Below, in pieces: positions 1 through 8,585 of a DNA stretch of 64,000 bases; within the stretch, counting starts at the first letter, position 1, and every line of letters begins with the position of its first letter. A program made the position numbers and the translations under genes. Below the pieces are notes generated by a model that worked only from the letters and a program-made list of their open reading frames with translations, made no database searches and had not been told where the DNA came from. This DNA comes from Mycobacterium kubicae (GTDB taxonomy: Bacteria > Actinomycetota > Actinomycetes > Mycobacteriales > Mycobacteriaceae). Location of the stretch: assembly GCF_015689175.1 (NCBI RefSeq), contig NZ_CP065047.1, positions 4,216,001-4,280,000 of the forward strand. The letters are read 5' to 3'.

Positions 1-997
1 GCTTGAAGTAGTTCGCGAACCCGAGTCCGTGGTCGTCACCGGCGATCTTGAGTTCGCCGGCGAGGACGTACGCACCGAGCAGCGCGACGCTGGTGCCTTG
101 CCCGGCCAGCGGCGAACAGCAGTACGCCGCGTCGCCCACCAGCGCCACCCGCCCGATCGACCAGTGGTCCATCACGATCTGTGACATCTCGTCGAAATAG
201 AAATCCGGCGCAGATCGCATGTAACGCAGCAACTCCGGACGCACCCAGCCGTCGTCGGCCATCCGCCGTTCCACTTCGGCGAACTGGGCCTCGGTGTCGC
301 GGTAGTCGATCCGCAAATCGGGGTCCATGAAGCCCAGCATGGCGCGGGCTTCGGTGTTGTCGCGGGCACTGTAGACACCGGCCATGCTGTAGTCCCCGTA
401 GTGCCACATCTGCCAGTGGTCCAGATGCAGGAAGTTGGGAACGGTGAAGATGGCCGCGTAGGTGCCCAGTCTCTTGACGAAGCGCTCCTCGGGCCCGAAC
501 ACCAGGCTGCGCACATTGGAGTGCAGGCCGTCGGCGCCGATCACCAAGTCGAAGCTGCGCGGCGGCGCGTTCTGGAACGTCACGTCGACGGCGGGCCCTC
601 GGTTGGTCAACGTGGCGATGCTGTCGTCGAAGAGGAATTGGGTGTTGGTTTGGGTTGCGCCGTAGAGCAATTCGACGAGATCGTCGCGCAGCAACTCGAT
701 GTCGGGGCTGTCGATCGGACCGCCCGTCGGCGTGGATTCGGTGTCGCGTGACAGCTCGTTGCCGTCACGGTCGACGACCGAGGCCCCGCGGATGCCGGTC
801 CTGCGCTCCTGCGCGGCAGCCAGTAAGCCCATGCGGTCCAGCACCGTCAGCGCCGGCCCGCGCACGTCGATCGCCTGACCACCGGGCCGCAGCCCCGGGT
901 GACGCTCCACCACTGTGACCGAATAGCCATGCCGGCCAAGCCAATACGCCAGCGCCGTACCGGCGACGCTGGCGCCGGACACCAAAACGTCTCTCAC
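1..997 (-). CDS. FAD-dependent monooxygenase, PheA/TfdB family (C-terminus outside window)
   Basis: The gene reads off the left edge; 332 codons are visible from a GTG start that overlaps the udgB stop in a GTGA tetranucleotide, so the two are translationally coupled. The N-terminus carries a Rossmann dinucleotide-binding motif ([10 protein letters not shown]) followed by VVERHPG, where an acidic residue normally binds the FAD ribose. GADG lies near residue 152 and LVGDAA near residue 285, the DG and GD motifs of class A flavoprotein hydroxylases (PF01494). It resembles the M. tuberculosis Rv1260 product and keeps the Rv1259-Rv1260 order. The family hydroxylates aromatic or polyketide substrates with NAD(P)H and O2; the substrate here is unknown. 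Confidence 0.85.
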   Translation of the reverse strand, partial: MRDVLVSGASVAGTALAYWLGRHGYSVTVVERHPGLRPGGQAIDVRGPALTVLDRMGLLAAAQERRTGIRGASVVDRDGNELSRDTESTPTGGPIDSPDIELLRDDLVELLYGATQTNTQFLFDDSIATLTNRGPAVDVTFQNAPPRSFDLVIGADGLHSNVRSLVFGPEERFVKRLGTYAAIFTVPNFLHLDHWQMWHYGDYSMAGVYSARDNTEARAMLGFMDPDLRIDYRDTEAQFAEVERRMADDGWVRPELLRYMRSAPDFYFDEMSQIVMDHWSIGRVALVGDAAYCCSPLAGQGTSVALLGAYVLAGELKIAGDDHGLGFANYFK

Positions 998-1806
998 TTG
1001 ATCCCTGCCAGCTTCTTCGCGTTACTGAAAACGTCGTCGAGCATTACCGGAGTCAACCTACCGGTGAACATATTCTGTTGGCTCGGGTGGTAGCAGCCCA
1101 GCAAACGCACCCCGGAGGCGAGCGGGGCGACGACTCCGTGGCCGAACCGCGGCTTGGGCAGCCCGGCCGCCGGCGGCAGCCGTAGCGCCACCTGCCAGCC
1201 GAATCCGCCCAGGGCGACGATCACCCGCACGTGTTCGGCGATCAGGCCCCACTCGGCCTCGAGCCAGGGCGAGCACGTGACCCGCTCCTGCGGTGTCGGC
1301 GCGTTGGCCGGCGGGGCGCAGCGCACCGGTGCGGTGATCCGAACCTGATTGGCCCGCAAACCATCGGCAGCGTGCACGCTGGTGGGCTGGTTGACCAGCC
1401 CGGCGCGATGCAGTGCCGCATAGAGCTGATCGCCCGAGCGGTCCCCGGTGAACATGCGCCCGGTGCGGTTGGCGCCGTGCGCGGCGGGAGCCAGGCCGAC
1501 GATCAACAGTCGCGGCCGGTCCGATCCCCAGCCTGGCACCGGCCGTCCCCAATACGGTTGGTCGAGGAAGGCACGGCGTTTGACCACCGCGACCTCCTCG
1601 CGCCAGGTGACCAGCCGCGGGCAGGCCCGGCAGACGCTGACCGCCGCGTCGAGTTCCGGGATCGAGCCGACCGCGCCGGCCAGCGCCGTGACTGCGGCCG
1701 CGTCGGCGGCCACCGGTGTCTGCGGCGTCGCCAGATCACCCGGCCACCCGGTGCCGGGCGCAACCGGCGAACCGAACTCCTGACCGGTGGCGGGATGCTT
1801 GAGCAC
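994..1806 (-). CDS. udgB: Type-5 uracil-DNA glycosylase UdgB
   Basis: This 270-residue protein is a family 5 uracil-DNA glycosylase, which removes uracil, and in this family also hypoxanthine and ethenocytosine, from DNA during base excision repair. Four cysteines placed for a 4Fe-4S cluster are visible: C59 and C62 (VCRACPRL) and C163 and C178. Motif A is GLAPAAHG at about 104-111; motif B is [10 protein letters not shown] at 240-249. As is typical of family 5, motif A lacks the polar catalytic Asp/Asn of other UDG families. The GTG start at 1806 gives an N-terminus like the M. tuberculosis protein. The oxidoreductase gene follows with a 4-base overlap; the tap pump diverges 75 bp away. Confidence 0.95.
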   Translation of the reverse strand: MLKHPATGQEFGSPVAPGTGWPGDLATPQTPVAADAAAVTALAGAVGSIPELDAAVSVCRACPRLVTWREEVAVVKRRAFLDQPYWGRPVPGWGSDRPRLLIVGLAPAAHGANRTGRMFTGDRSGDQLYAALHRAGLVNQPTSVHAADGLRANQVRITAPVRCAPPANAPTPQERVTCSPWLEAEWGLIAEHVRVIVALGGFGWQVALRLPPAAGLPKPRFGHGVVAPLASGVRLLGCYHPSQQNMFTGRLTPVMLDDVFSNAKKLAGIK

Positions 1807-1828
1807 AGCAACATCCTGCCCGCCGGGG

Positions 1829-1867
1829 AAAATTCGGTGGTTCGGGTTGCCGGTTTGGCGTTAGATT
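1829..1867 (+). promoter_or_regulatory. Candidate WhiB7-type promoter of the tap efflux gene
   Basis: The 75-bp divergent gap holds an AT-rich block (GAAAATT, 1829-1835) in otherwise GC-rich DNA. It is followed by CGGTGGTT near a -35 position and by a good -10 hexamer TAGATT (1862-1867), 14 nt before the tap ATG. WhiB7 is known to activate tap in M. tuberculosis, and its promoters carry an A/T block just upstream of the -35 element. The match is by eye only, and the -35 is weak. Confidence 0.35.
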
Positions 1868-1881
1868 CAGCCGCGATCCCC

Positions 1882-3129
1882 ATGAGCAACAGCAGCCGCG
1901 GCCCGGCGTTTCTGGTCCTTTTCGCCACCCTGATGGCGTGCGCGGGCGACGGCATCTCGATAGTCGCGTTCCCGTGGCTGGTGTTGCAGCGCCAGGGCAG
2001 CGCGGGGCAGGCGTCGATCGTGGCCGGCGCGACGACGCTGCCGCTGTTGTTTTCCACACTGGTCGCCGGCACGGCGGTCGACTACTTCGGTCGTCGCCGG
2101 GTGTCCATGGTCGCCGACGCGCTCTCCGGGACGGCGGTTGCGGCCGTTCCGCTGGTGGCGTGGACGTGGGGCGCCGACGCCGTGAACGTCGCGGTGCTGG
2201 CCGCGTTGGGCGCCTGCTCGGCCGCTTTCGACCCGGCGGGCATCACCGCTCGGCAATCGATGCTGCCCGAAGCGGCGGCCCGGGCCGGCTGGTCACTGGA
2301 CTCGGTCAACAGCAGCTACGAGGCGATCCTCAATTTGGGATTTGTGGTGGGTCCGGGCATCGGCGGCTTGATGATCGCCACGGTCGGCGGGATCACCACG
2401 ATGTGGCTCACCGCGTCGGCGTTCGGACTGTCCATCCTGGCGATCGCCGCGCTGCGTCTCGAGGGAGTGGGCAAGCCGCACCGCACGACTCGGCCCGAGG
2501 GCTTGGTGTCCGGTGTCACCGAGGGCCTGCGCTTCGTGTGGAGCCTGCGGGTGCTGCGGGTGCTGGCGCTGACCGACCTCTGCGTCACCGCGCTGTATCT
2601 GCCCATGGAAAGCGTGTTGTTTCCCAAGTACTTCACCGACCGTCACCAACCGGCTCAGCTGGGCTCGGTGCTGATGGCCCTGTCCATCGGCGGGCTGATC
2701 GGCGCGCTGGGCTACGCGATGGTGGCGAAGTTCTTGGCCCGGCGCACGATCATGCTGACCGCGGTGCTCACCCTGGGGGCGGCGACCACGGTGATCGCGC
2801 TGCTGCCCCCGCTGCCGATCATTTTGCTGCTGTGCGCGCTGATCGGGTTGGTGTACGGGCCCATCCAGCCGATCTACAACTACGTCATGCAGACCCGGGC
2901 GCCGCATTATCTGCGCGGCCGGGTGGTGGGCGTGATGACGTCGCTGGCGTATGCCGCCGGACCGCTGGGATTGCTGCTGGCCGGTCCGCTGACCGAAGCC
3001 GCGGGGCTGAAGGCGACGTTCTTCGCGCTGGCGCTGCCGATTCTGCTGGCCGGGCTGGTCTGCGTGCGGCTGCCGTCGCTACGGGAGTTGGACCGCGAGC
3101 CGGAGTTCGCCGCCGAAGCCGGGCCGTAA
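1882..3129 (+). CDS. tap: Tap-like MFS multidrug efflux pump
   Basis: The 415-residue inner-membrane protein is a 12-helix major facilitator close to Rv1258c (Tap), a proton-driven exporter linked to intrinsic tetracycline, aminoglycoside and rifampicin tolerance. FLVLFATLMACAGDG opens helix 1, and DYFGRRRVSM after helix 2 is the motif A loop. The ATG at 1882 was chosen because it places helix 1 about ten residues from the N-terminus and matches the family length; the open frame runs on upstream through udgB, but that extension is antisense noise. The stop codon is part of the -10 hexamer of the next gene. Confidence 0.93.
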   Translation: MSNSSRGPAFLVLFATLMACAGDGISIVAFPWLVLQRQGSAGQASIVAGATTLPLLFSTLVAGTAVDYFGRRRVSMVADALSGTAVAAVPLVAWTWGADAVNVAVLAALGACSAAFDPAGITARQSMLPEAAARAGWSLDSVNSSYEAILNLGFVVGPGIGGLMIATVGGITTMWLTASAFGLSILAIAALRLEGVGKPHRTTRPEGLVSGVTEGLRFVWSLRVLRVLALTDLCVTALYLPMESVLFPKYFTDRHQPAQLGSVLMALSIGGLIGALGYAMVAKFLARRTIMLTAVLTLGAATTVIALLPPLPIILLLCALIGLVYGPIQPIYNYVMQTRAPHYLRGRVVGVMTSLAYAAGPLGLLLAGPLTEAAGLKATFFALALPILLAGLVCVRLPSLRELDREPEFAAEAGP

Positions 3130-3132
3130 GAT
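3127..3132 (+). promoter_or_regulatory. -10 hexamer TAAGAT for a leaderless transcript
   Basis: TAAGAT includes the tap stop codon TAA and lies six bases before the GTG start of the FAD-linked oxidase. Initiation seven bases downstream would fall on the start codon, giving a leaderless mRNA. No convincing -35 box was seen, which is common in mycobacteria. Confidence 0.5.
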
Positions 3133-3138
3133 CGGCCC

Positions 3139-4506
3139 GTGAGCGATGGGGTGCTGGCGGCGCTGATTGCCGAGCTGCCCGAGGGAACGGTCGTCACCGA
3201 TCCCGCGGTGACCGAGGGTTATCGCCAAGACCGCGCACTCGACCCGTCGGCGGGCAAACCACTGGCCGTGGTGCGACCTCGGTGCACCGAAGAGGTGCAG
3301 ACCGTGCTGCGCTGGGCGGCCGCCCACCGGGTGCCGGTGGTGACCCGCGGCGCCGGCAGCGGCTTGTCGGGCGGGGCGACCGCCGTTGACAACGGAATCG
3401 TGCTGTCCACGGAGAAGATGCGCGACATCACCATCGACCCGGTCACCCGCACCGCGGTCTGTCAGCCCGGGCTGTTCAACGCCGAAGTCAAGAAAGCCGC
3501 GGCCGAATACGGGCTGTGGTATCCGCCCGATCCGTCGTCCTACGAGATCTGCAGCATCGGCGGCAACATCGCGACCAACGCCGGCGGACTGTGCTGTGTG
3601 AAGTACGGCGTCACCACCGATTACGTGCTGGGCATGCAGGTGGTGTTGGCCGACGGCACCGCGGTACGGCTGGGCGGCCCGCGCATCAAGGACGTCGCCG
3701 GGCTCAGCCTGACCAAGCTGTTCGTCGGCAGCGAGGGCACGCTGGGCGTCGTCACCGAAGTCACGCTGCGGCTGATGCCCGCCCAGAACGCGTTGAGTGT
3801 CGTGGTCGCGAGCTTCAGTTCGGTCTCCTCGGCGATCGACGCGGTACTCGGGGTCACCGCGCGGCTGCGCCCGGCGATGCTGGAGTTCATGGACTCGGTG
3901 GCGATCAACGCCGTCGAAGACACCCTGCGCATGGACCTGGACCGGTCCGCGGCCGCGATGCTGGTGGCCGGCTCCGACGAACGTGGGCCGGCGGGCACCC
4001 AGGACGCCGAGGTAATGGCGGCCGTATTCGCCGAAAACGGTGCAACTGAAGTCTTTTCGACCGACGATCCCGACGAGGGCGAAGCATTCGTGGCCGCGCG
4101 CCGGTTCTGCATTCCGGCCGTGGAGAGCAAGGGATCGCTGTTGCTCGAAGACGTCGGGGTGCCGCTGCCCGCGTTGGGTCAACTGGTCACCGGGATCGCG
4201 CGCATCGCCGCCGAGCGGGACCTGATGATCTCGGTGATCGCCCACGCCGGCGACGGAAACACCCACCCGTTGCTGGTCTTCGACCCCGCCGACGCCGCGA
4301 TGGCCGAACGCGCCCAATTGGCGTACGGCGAGATCATGGACTTGGCGGTCGGACTGGGCGGGACGATCACCGGTGAGCACGGGGTGGGGCGGTTGAAGCG
4401 GCCCTGGCTGCCCGGCTATCTGGGGCCCGAGGTGATGGACCTCAACCGGCGGATCAAGCAGGCGCTGGACCCGTTGGGAATTCTGAACCCGGGCGCGGGT
4501 ATCTGA
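3139..4506 (+). CDS. FAD-linked 2-hydroxyacid oxidase, GlcD/D-lactate dehydrogenase type
   Basis: This 455-residue flavoprotein is the homologue of Rv1257c. Residues about 45-185 form the PF01565 FAD-binding domain, with the pyrophosphate-binding stretch VTRGAGSGLSGGAT and PPDPSSYEICSIGGNIATN. The rest is the FAD-oxidase C-terminal domain (PF02913), with the conserved HAGDGNTHPLL and GTITGEHGVG motifs near the C-terminus. Relatives oxidise glycolate or D-lactate and feed electrons to the respiratory chain; the exact substrate is not known. There is no signal peptide or membrane segment. The GTG start is dictated by the leaderless promoter that overlaps the end of tap. Confidence 0.92.
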   Translation: MSDGVLAALIAELPEGTVVTDPAVTEGYRQDRALDPSAGKPLAVVRPRCTEEVQTVLRWAAAHRVPVVTRGAGSGLSGGATAVDNGIVLSTEKMRDITIDPVTRTAVCQPGLFNAEVKKAAAEYGLWYPPDPSSYEICSIGGNIATNAGGLCCVKYGVTTDYVLGMQVVLADGTAVRLGGPRIKDVAGLSLTKLFVGSEGTLGVVTEVTLRLMPAQNALSVVVASFSSVSSAIDAVLGVTARLRPAMLEFMDSVAINAVEDTLRMDLDRSAAAMLVAGSDERGPAGTQDAEVMAAVFAENGATEVFSTDDPDEGEAFVAARRFCIPAVESKGSLLLEDVGVPLPALGQLVTGIARIAAERDLMISVIAHAGDGNTHPLLVFDPADAAMAERAQLAYGEIMDLAVGLGGTITGEHGVGRLKRPWLPGYLGPEVMDLNRRIKQALDPLGILNPGAGI

Positions 4507-4557
4507 GTTCTGCTGCTGCGGTTGTTCGCCGGTCCTGCTGCTCTCGACCTTTTGCGC

Positions 4558-4653
4558 CGACTGTGCGCTGAGGGCTTCCAGTGAGCGTCCAGGGCGCGAT
4601 TTCGGCGTGTTCGTCGCCGCTTGTGCACTCTCGGCGCCCTCAACGCACACTCG
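4558..4653. repeat. Intergenic inverted repeat, CGAGYGTGCG family, copy 1
   Basis: The arms at 4558-4575 (CGACTGTGCGCTGAGGGC) and 4636-4653 pair at 16 of 18 positions across a 60-nt spacer. The core CGAGYGTGCG recurs in the arms at 23832-23891 and 43242-43303. Each copy lies just 3' of a plus-strand gene and is preceded by a C/T run. Here it fills much of the gap between the oxidase gene and cyp130. Confidence 0.65.
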
Positions 4654-4667
4654 AAGCAGTCACCCGG

Positions 4668-4696
4668 TTGACACTCAGCGCCAACTGTCGTACCAA
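4668..4696 (+). promoter_or_regulatory. cyp130 promoter, leaderless
   Basis: A consensus -35 TTGACA (4668-4673) is followed after 17 bp by TACCAA (4691-4696), a weak -10. Initiation seven bases downstream is the A of the cyp130 ATG at 4703, so the mRNA is predicted to be leaderless. Confidence 0.55.
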
Positions 4697-4722
4697 TGAG
4701 ACATGTCAGTGACATTGTCTCA
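4697..4722. promoter_or_regulatory. Palindromic operator over the cyp130 start codon
   Basis: The perfect outer arms TGAGACA (4697-4703) and TGTCTCA (4716-4722) enclose an inner inverted repeat TGTCA/TGACA (4704-4714). The palindrome covers the predicted transcription start and first codons of cyp130, the position expected for a repressor site. The TetR encoded immediately downstream is the obvious candidate ligand. Confidence 0.6.
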
Positions 4723-5938
4723 GCCGGTCGAATTCCAACTCGCCACCGCCGAGACGTGGCCCAACCCGTGGCCGATGTACCGGGCGCTGCGGGACCACGA
4801 CCCGGTGCACCATGTCGTGCCGCCGGGCCGTCCCGACCAGGACTACTACGTGCTGTCTCGGCATGCCGACATCTGGGCCGCAGCGCGTGACCACGAGACG
4901 TTCTCCTCCGCCCAGGGCCTGACGGTCAACTACGGCGACCTGGAAATGATCGGCCTGCAAGACAATCCGCCGATGGTGATGCAGGACCCGCCAGTGCACA
5001 CCGAGTTCCGCAAGCTGGTGGCCCGCGGATTCACCCCCCGCCAGGTCGAAGCGGTCGAGCCCAAGGTGCGGGCTTTCGTCGTCGACCGACTGGAAAGGCT
5101 GCGCGCCAACGGCGGCGGCGACATCGTCACCGAGTTGTTCAAACCCCTGCCGTCGATGGTGGTCGCGCACTATCTCGGTGTCCCCGAGGAAGACCGTGCC
5201 CAGTTCGACGGGTGGACCGACGCGATCGTGGCGGCCAACACCGGCGACGGCGGCATCGCGGGCGCGCTGGAAACCGTCGGGGACGCGGTCGGATCGATGA
5301 TGGGCTACTTCACCAGCCTGATCGAGCGCCGGCGCAGCGAACCCGAAGACGACACCATCTCCCATCTGGTCGCCGCCGGCGTCGGCGTCGACGGTGACAT
5401 CGCCGGAACACTGTCAGTGCTGGCGTTCACCTTCACCATGGTCACCGGCGGCAACGACACCACCACCGGCATGCTCGGCGGCTCCATGCCGTTGCTGCAC
5501 CAGCGCCCCGATCAGCGCCGGCTCCTGGCCGACGACCCGGGATTGATCCGGGACGCGGTCGACGAACTGTTGCGGCTCACCTCGCCGGTGCAAGGCCTGG
5601 CCCGCACCACCACCCGCGACGTGACGATCGGCGACACCACCATTCCGGCCGGGCGCAAGGTGCTGCTGCTGTATGGATCGGCCAACCGCGACGAACGCCA
5701 ATACGGCTCGGACGCAGCCGAACTGAATGTGACCCGCCGCCCCCGCAACATCTTGACCTTCAGCCACGGCGCGCACCACTGCCTGGGCGCGGCGGCCGCG
5801 CGAATGCAGTCCCGCGTGGCATTGACCGAGTTGTTCGCCCGCTGCCCCGACTTCGAGATCGACGAGGCCGGCATCGTCTGGTCGGGCGGCAGCTACGTCC
5901 GGCGCCCGTTGTCGGTGCCGTTCCGCGTGAAATCCTGA
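4703..5938 (+). CDS. cyp130: Cytochrome P450 CYP130
   Basis: The 411-residue soluble P450 matches M. tuberculosis CYP130 (Rv1256c). The I-helix oxygen-activation region is TMVTGGNDTTTG, the K-helix ExxR is in DELLRLTSP, and the heme-ligand loop is FSHGAHHCLG, whose Cys binds the iron. It needs separate ferredoxin and reductase partners, and none is encoded nearby. CYP130 has been reported to bind azoles and to demethylate dextromethorphan in vitro; the physiological substrate is not established. The ATG at 4703 coincides with the predicted transcription start. The stop overlaps the next start by one base (TGATG), so the P450 and the regulator are co-translated. Confidence 0.95.
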   Translation: MSVTLSQPVEFQLATAETWPNPWPMYRALRDHDPVHHVVPPGRPDQDYYVLSRHADIWAAARDHETFSSAQGLTVNYGDLEMIGLQDNPPMVMQDPPVHTEFRKLVARGFTPRQVEAVEPKVRAFVVDRLERLRANGGGDIVTELFKPLPSMVVAHYLGVPEEDRAQFDGWTDAIVAANTGDGGIAGALETVGDAVGSMMGYFTSLIERRRSEPEDDTISHLVAAGVGVDGDIAGTLSVLAFTFTMVTGGNDTTTGMLGGSMPLLHQRPDQRRLLADDPGLIRDAVDELLRLTSPVQGLARTTTRDVTIGDTTIPAGRKVLLLYGSANRDERQYGSDAAELNVTRRPRNILTFSHGAHHCLGAAAARMQSRVALTELFARCPDFEIDEAGIVWSGGSYVRRPLSVPFRVKS

Positions 5939-6516
5939 TGGCCGGCGACTGGCTGGGCGCGCGGCGCATCGAGGTAGCCGCCGACCGGATCCTCGACGCC
6001 GCCGAACGGCTCTACACCGAGCGCGACCCGGCTTCCATCGGCATGAACGAGATCGCCAGCGCCGCAGGGTGTTCCCGGGCGACGCTGTACCGCTACTTCG
6101 AGAATCGCGAGGCGCTGCGCACCGCCTACGTGCACCGCGAGACCTACCGGCTCAGCGACGCCCTCAAGCAGCAAGTGTCGGGCGTCAGCGATCCGCGGGA
6201 GCGCCTCATCCTCAGCATCACCACCACGCTGCGGATCGTCCGGCAGACGCCCGCCTTGGCGTCGTGGTTCGACACCACCCGACCCCCCATCGGTGGCCAG
6301 ATGGCCGGGCAGTCCGAAGTGATCGCCGCGTTGGCCGCCGCCTTCCTGGACTCGCTGGGCTCCGACGATCCGAACACCGTCGAGCGCCGGGCGCGGTGGG
6401 TGGTGCGAATCATCGCGTCGCTGTTGATGTTTCCGGGTCAGGATGAAGCCGACGAGCGCGCGATGCTCGAGGAGTTCGTCGTTCCCATCGTGACTCCTGC
6501 CGCGGCTCGCCGGTAG
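5938..6516 (+). CDS. TetR-family regulator next to cyp130
   Basis: The 192-residue homologue of Rv1255c has a typical N-terminal TetR DNA-binding domain: NEIASAAGCSRATLYRYFENREAL (read as MNEIASAAG-CSRATLYRYF, about residues 36-58) is the helix-turn-helix. The remainder is a helical ligand-binding domain. Its start overlaps the cyp130 stop, and the palindrome over the cyp130 start is the likely operator, so autoregulation of a two-gene operon is inferred. The last 79 bp overlap, tail to tail, the convergent N-hydroxylase gene. Confidence 0.9.
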   Translation: MAGDWLGARRIEVAADRILDAAERLYTERDPASIGMNEIASAAGCSRATLYRYFENREALRTAYVHRETYRLSDALKQQVSGVSDPRERLILSITTTLRIVRQTPALASWFDTTRPPIGGQMAGQSEVIAALAAAFLDSLGSDDPNTVERRARWVVRIIASLLMFPGQDEADERAMLEEFVVPIVTPAAARR

Positions 6517-7748
6517 GCGGACGACGGTACCGCGGCGGCCGCGGCGATCTCCCCCGCGCGCACCGCCACGTTGGACAGCAACGAGGACGCCAGCCCGTGT
6601 GTGTGTTCGACCGCGCCGTTGAGATAGATGTCTCCGGGTGCCTGCGGCTTGGCGACCAACCGGTAATCCCGCGTGACGGCGGGTCGCCCGTCGCCGCCGA
6701 ACTCGTAGTAGTCGGCCAGGTCGCCGAGGAAGTGCCGAACGTCCAGCGGTGCGTAGCCCGTCGCGTACACCACCGCATCGCAGTGCAGAGTGCTGCGCGA
6801 CTGATCGATCAGGTGGGCGACCGTCAGGCGCACCCCGTCGTTATCTTCTTCGGCCGCAACGACTTCGGAGGCGTTGTGCATGAACAGCCGCCGCTGCCCG
6901 GACACGCGTTCGGCATACTCGCGCGCATGCAGGTCGTCGATCAGGTGCGCATCGACCGCCGAGTAGTTGGTTGACCGGTGGTAGTCCAGCAGCCGCTGGC
7001 GCAGCGGCGCGTCAGCGGTGTAGAAGTCGTCCACCGCCGCCGGGTCGAAAATCCGGTTTGCATAAGGGCTGTCGTCGGCCACGCTGTATCCGTACCGGGC
7101 ATACACCGCATGCACCTCGGCGTGCGGATAAGTGCGGTGCAGATAAGCGGCCACTTCCGCCGCGCTTTGACCGGCCCCGACCACCGCGAACCGTTGTGGG
7201 GACGCAGGGTTGAGCGCGGCGAGGCTGCCCAGTAGCGAGCAGCTGTGCCACTGACGGGTGGTTTCGGTCACGCCGTCGGGCAGCACGCAGTGCAGGCCGG
7301 TACCCAACACGATTGCCGCCGCTCGGATTTCGGGCCCGGGTTCGGTGTGGACCACGAACCCCTGGTCGTCGGAGGAGATCTGGACGACACGGCGGCCGTA
7401 GCGAACGTCGGCGGCGACTCGCTTGGCGGCCCACTCGAGGTAGTCGTGAAACTCCACCCTGCTGGGAAACAGCGTGTGGCGACCGATGAACTCGACCAGC
7501 CGCCCCCGTTCGCTGAGATAGTTGACAAACGTGAAGTCGCTGTTGGCGTTTCGCAACGTCACCAGGTCTTTGAGGAAGGGCACCTGCATGCGGGCGCCCG
7601 GCAACAGCATTCCCCGGTGCCAGCCGAACTCCGATTGGGCTTCGACGAAGACGGCCGGCGCGTCCTGTTCGGCCAGCGCAATCGCCAGCGCGAGGTTGGA
7701 GGGCCCAAACCCGATACCGAGCAGGTCGGTGTGTTCAGGAAGTGACAT
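6438..7748 (-). CDS. FAD/NADPH-dependent L-lysine N6- or L-ornithine N5-monooxygenase
   Basis: This belongs to the K_oxygenase family (PF13434; MbtG, IucD, SidA, PvdA), which N-hydroxylates the side-chain amine of lysine or ornithine to make hydroxamate siderophores. FAD-binding LLGIGFGPSNLALA is at residues 9-22, the family block MQVPFLKDLVTLRNANS at about 54-70, NADPH-binding VVGAGQSAAE at 189-198, and ATGY at 329-332. An ATG at 7748 is preferred to an in-frame GTG at 7754; either way the gene overlaps the end of the upstream acyltransferase by 14-20 bp, so they are co-translated. About 35 low-complexity residues extend past the usual family end and overlap the convergent tetR. No siderophore synthetase is nearby. 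It is absent from the M. tuberculosis Rv1254-Rv1255c junction. Confidence 0.85.
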   Translation of the reverse strand: MSLPEHTDLLGIGFGPSNLALAIALAEQDAPAVFVEAQSEFGWHRGMLLPGARMQVPFLKDLVTLRNANSDFTFVNYLSERGRLVEFIGRHTLFPSRVEFHDYLEWAAKRVAADVRYGRRVVQISSDDQGFVVHTEPGPEIRAAAIVLGTGLHCVLPDGVTETTRQWHSCSLLGSLAALNPASPQRFAVVGAGQSAAEVAAYLHRTYPHAEVHAVYARYGYSVADDSPYANRIFDPAAVDDFYTADAPLRQRLLDYHRSTNYSAVDAHLIDDLHAREYAERVSGQRRLFMHNASEVVAAEEDNDGVRLTVAHLIDQSRSTLHCDAVVYATGYAPLDVRHFLGDLADYYEFGGDGRPAVTRDYRLVAKPQAPGDIYLNGAVEHTHGLASSLLSNVAVRAGEIAAAAAVPSSAYRRAAAGVTMGTTNSSSIARSSASS

Positions 7749-8571
7749 AAGCACGCGTCAACCGCCCGAGATAGCCCTCGCGCACCATGGTTCGGTTAAT
7801 CAACACGACGAAGTCGGCCATGTCGAAGTCGGGATCGTAGGAGGGTTCGCCACAGATCACCCCGCCGATCCACAGCGATCCCTGCACCATCGGCGGGATG
7901 CGTATCCGACCGGGGTCGGGCAACTCCGTCAGGCTCAACCCGTTGACCCGCACCGGGTTACGGGGCACCACCCGGTATTGCGGTGGCGCAGCGTGCGCAC
8001 CGAAGGCCACGTCGAGAACCCGTCGCACCAGGGCTCCCCGGAATTCGCCCGCTTCCATCCGCACCGACAGGCACCCGGCTCCCCATTCGTAGCCCGTCAA
8101 TTCCTGATAGCGAAGAATGCCCGCCCAGAGCAGGCCCATCACCGCGCCATTGCGGTGTTCGGGGTGCACGCTGGCCCGTCCCAGCTCAACCAGGCTGGGC
8201 CGCAACTCGTTCAAGCCGCCGATGTCGAAGATGGTGTCGGCGAATATCCCGCCGGCGGCGCGAGCACCTTCGGGTGGTAGCAGCCGGTAGCAACCGACGA
8301 TCTGTCCGCTGGTCTCGTCGCGGGCCAGCAGGTGCTCGCTGTGCGGGTCGAACTGGTCGACGTCGATCATCTGCCCGGTCAGCGGCCCGCGGATCGCTTG
8401 TGGCAGCGCTGCTCCCATCTCCTCGGCGAAAGTCAGGTAACGCAACCGCTGAGCAGCCTCGATATCTGCCGGGTCGGTGGAGATCAGGACGCTATAACGG
8501 CCGGTGTCGGTCGCGGGAATCAGCATCGCATCGCCAAGCATGGTATTGCCGAGGTTACCCAGCGCCGACAT
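7735..8571 (-). CDS. OlsB-like GNAT N-acyltransferase (PF13444)
   Basis: The 278-residue protein has the hallmarks of the OlsB/FeeM branch of GNAT enzymes, which move a fatty acyl group from acyl-ACP or acyl-CoA to an amino group, for example that of ornithine to form lyso-ornithine lipid. Visible blocks are LRYLTFAEEMG (about 43-53), DVDQFDPHSEHLLARD (70-85), VELGRASVHPEHRNG (128-142) and GEPSYDPDFDMADF near 241-254. The ATG at 8571 lies 14 bp after the exporter stop; the open frame continues upstream inside the exporter gene but that is shadow. It sits between an exporter and an N-hydroxylase. Acyl donor and acceptor are not known; an acyl-lysine or acyl-ornithine product is an inference. 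Confidence 0.75.
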   Translation of the reverse strand: MSALGNLGNTMLGDAMLIPATDTGRYSVLISTDPADIEAAQRLRYLTFAEEMGAALPQAIRGPLTGQMIDVDQFDPHSEHLLARDETSGQIVGCYRLLPPEGARAAGGIFADTIFDIGGLNELRPSLVELGRASVHPEHRNGAVMGLLWAGILRYQELTGYEWGAGCLSVRMEAGEFRGALVRRVLDVAFGAHAAPPQYRVVPRNPVRVNGLSLTELPDPGRIRIPPMVQGSLWIGGVICGEPSYDPDFDMADFVVLINRTMVREGYLGRLTRAYVTS

Positions 8572-8585
8572 CAGCAAATCCGATT

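Noticed and set aside
3079..4650. 523-codon open frame on the minus strand
   Set aside because: It is antisense to the FAD-linked oxidase gene, is low-complexity His/Gln/Arg-rich as expected of GC-rich shadow frames, and has no family motifs.
4558..4653. Rho-independent terminator of the FAD-linked oxidase gene
   Set aside because: The 60-nt spacer and the lack of a T-tract after the right arm do not fit; the shared core with two other sites points to a dispersed repeat.
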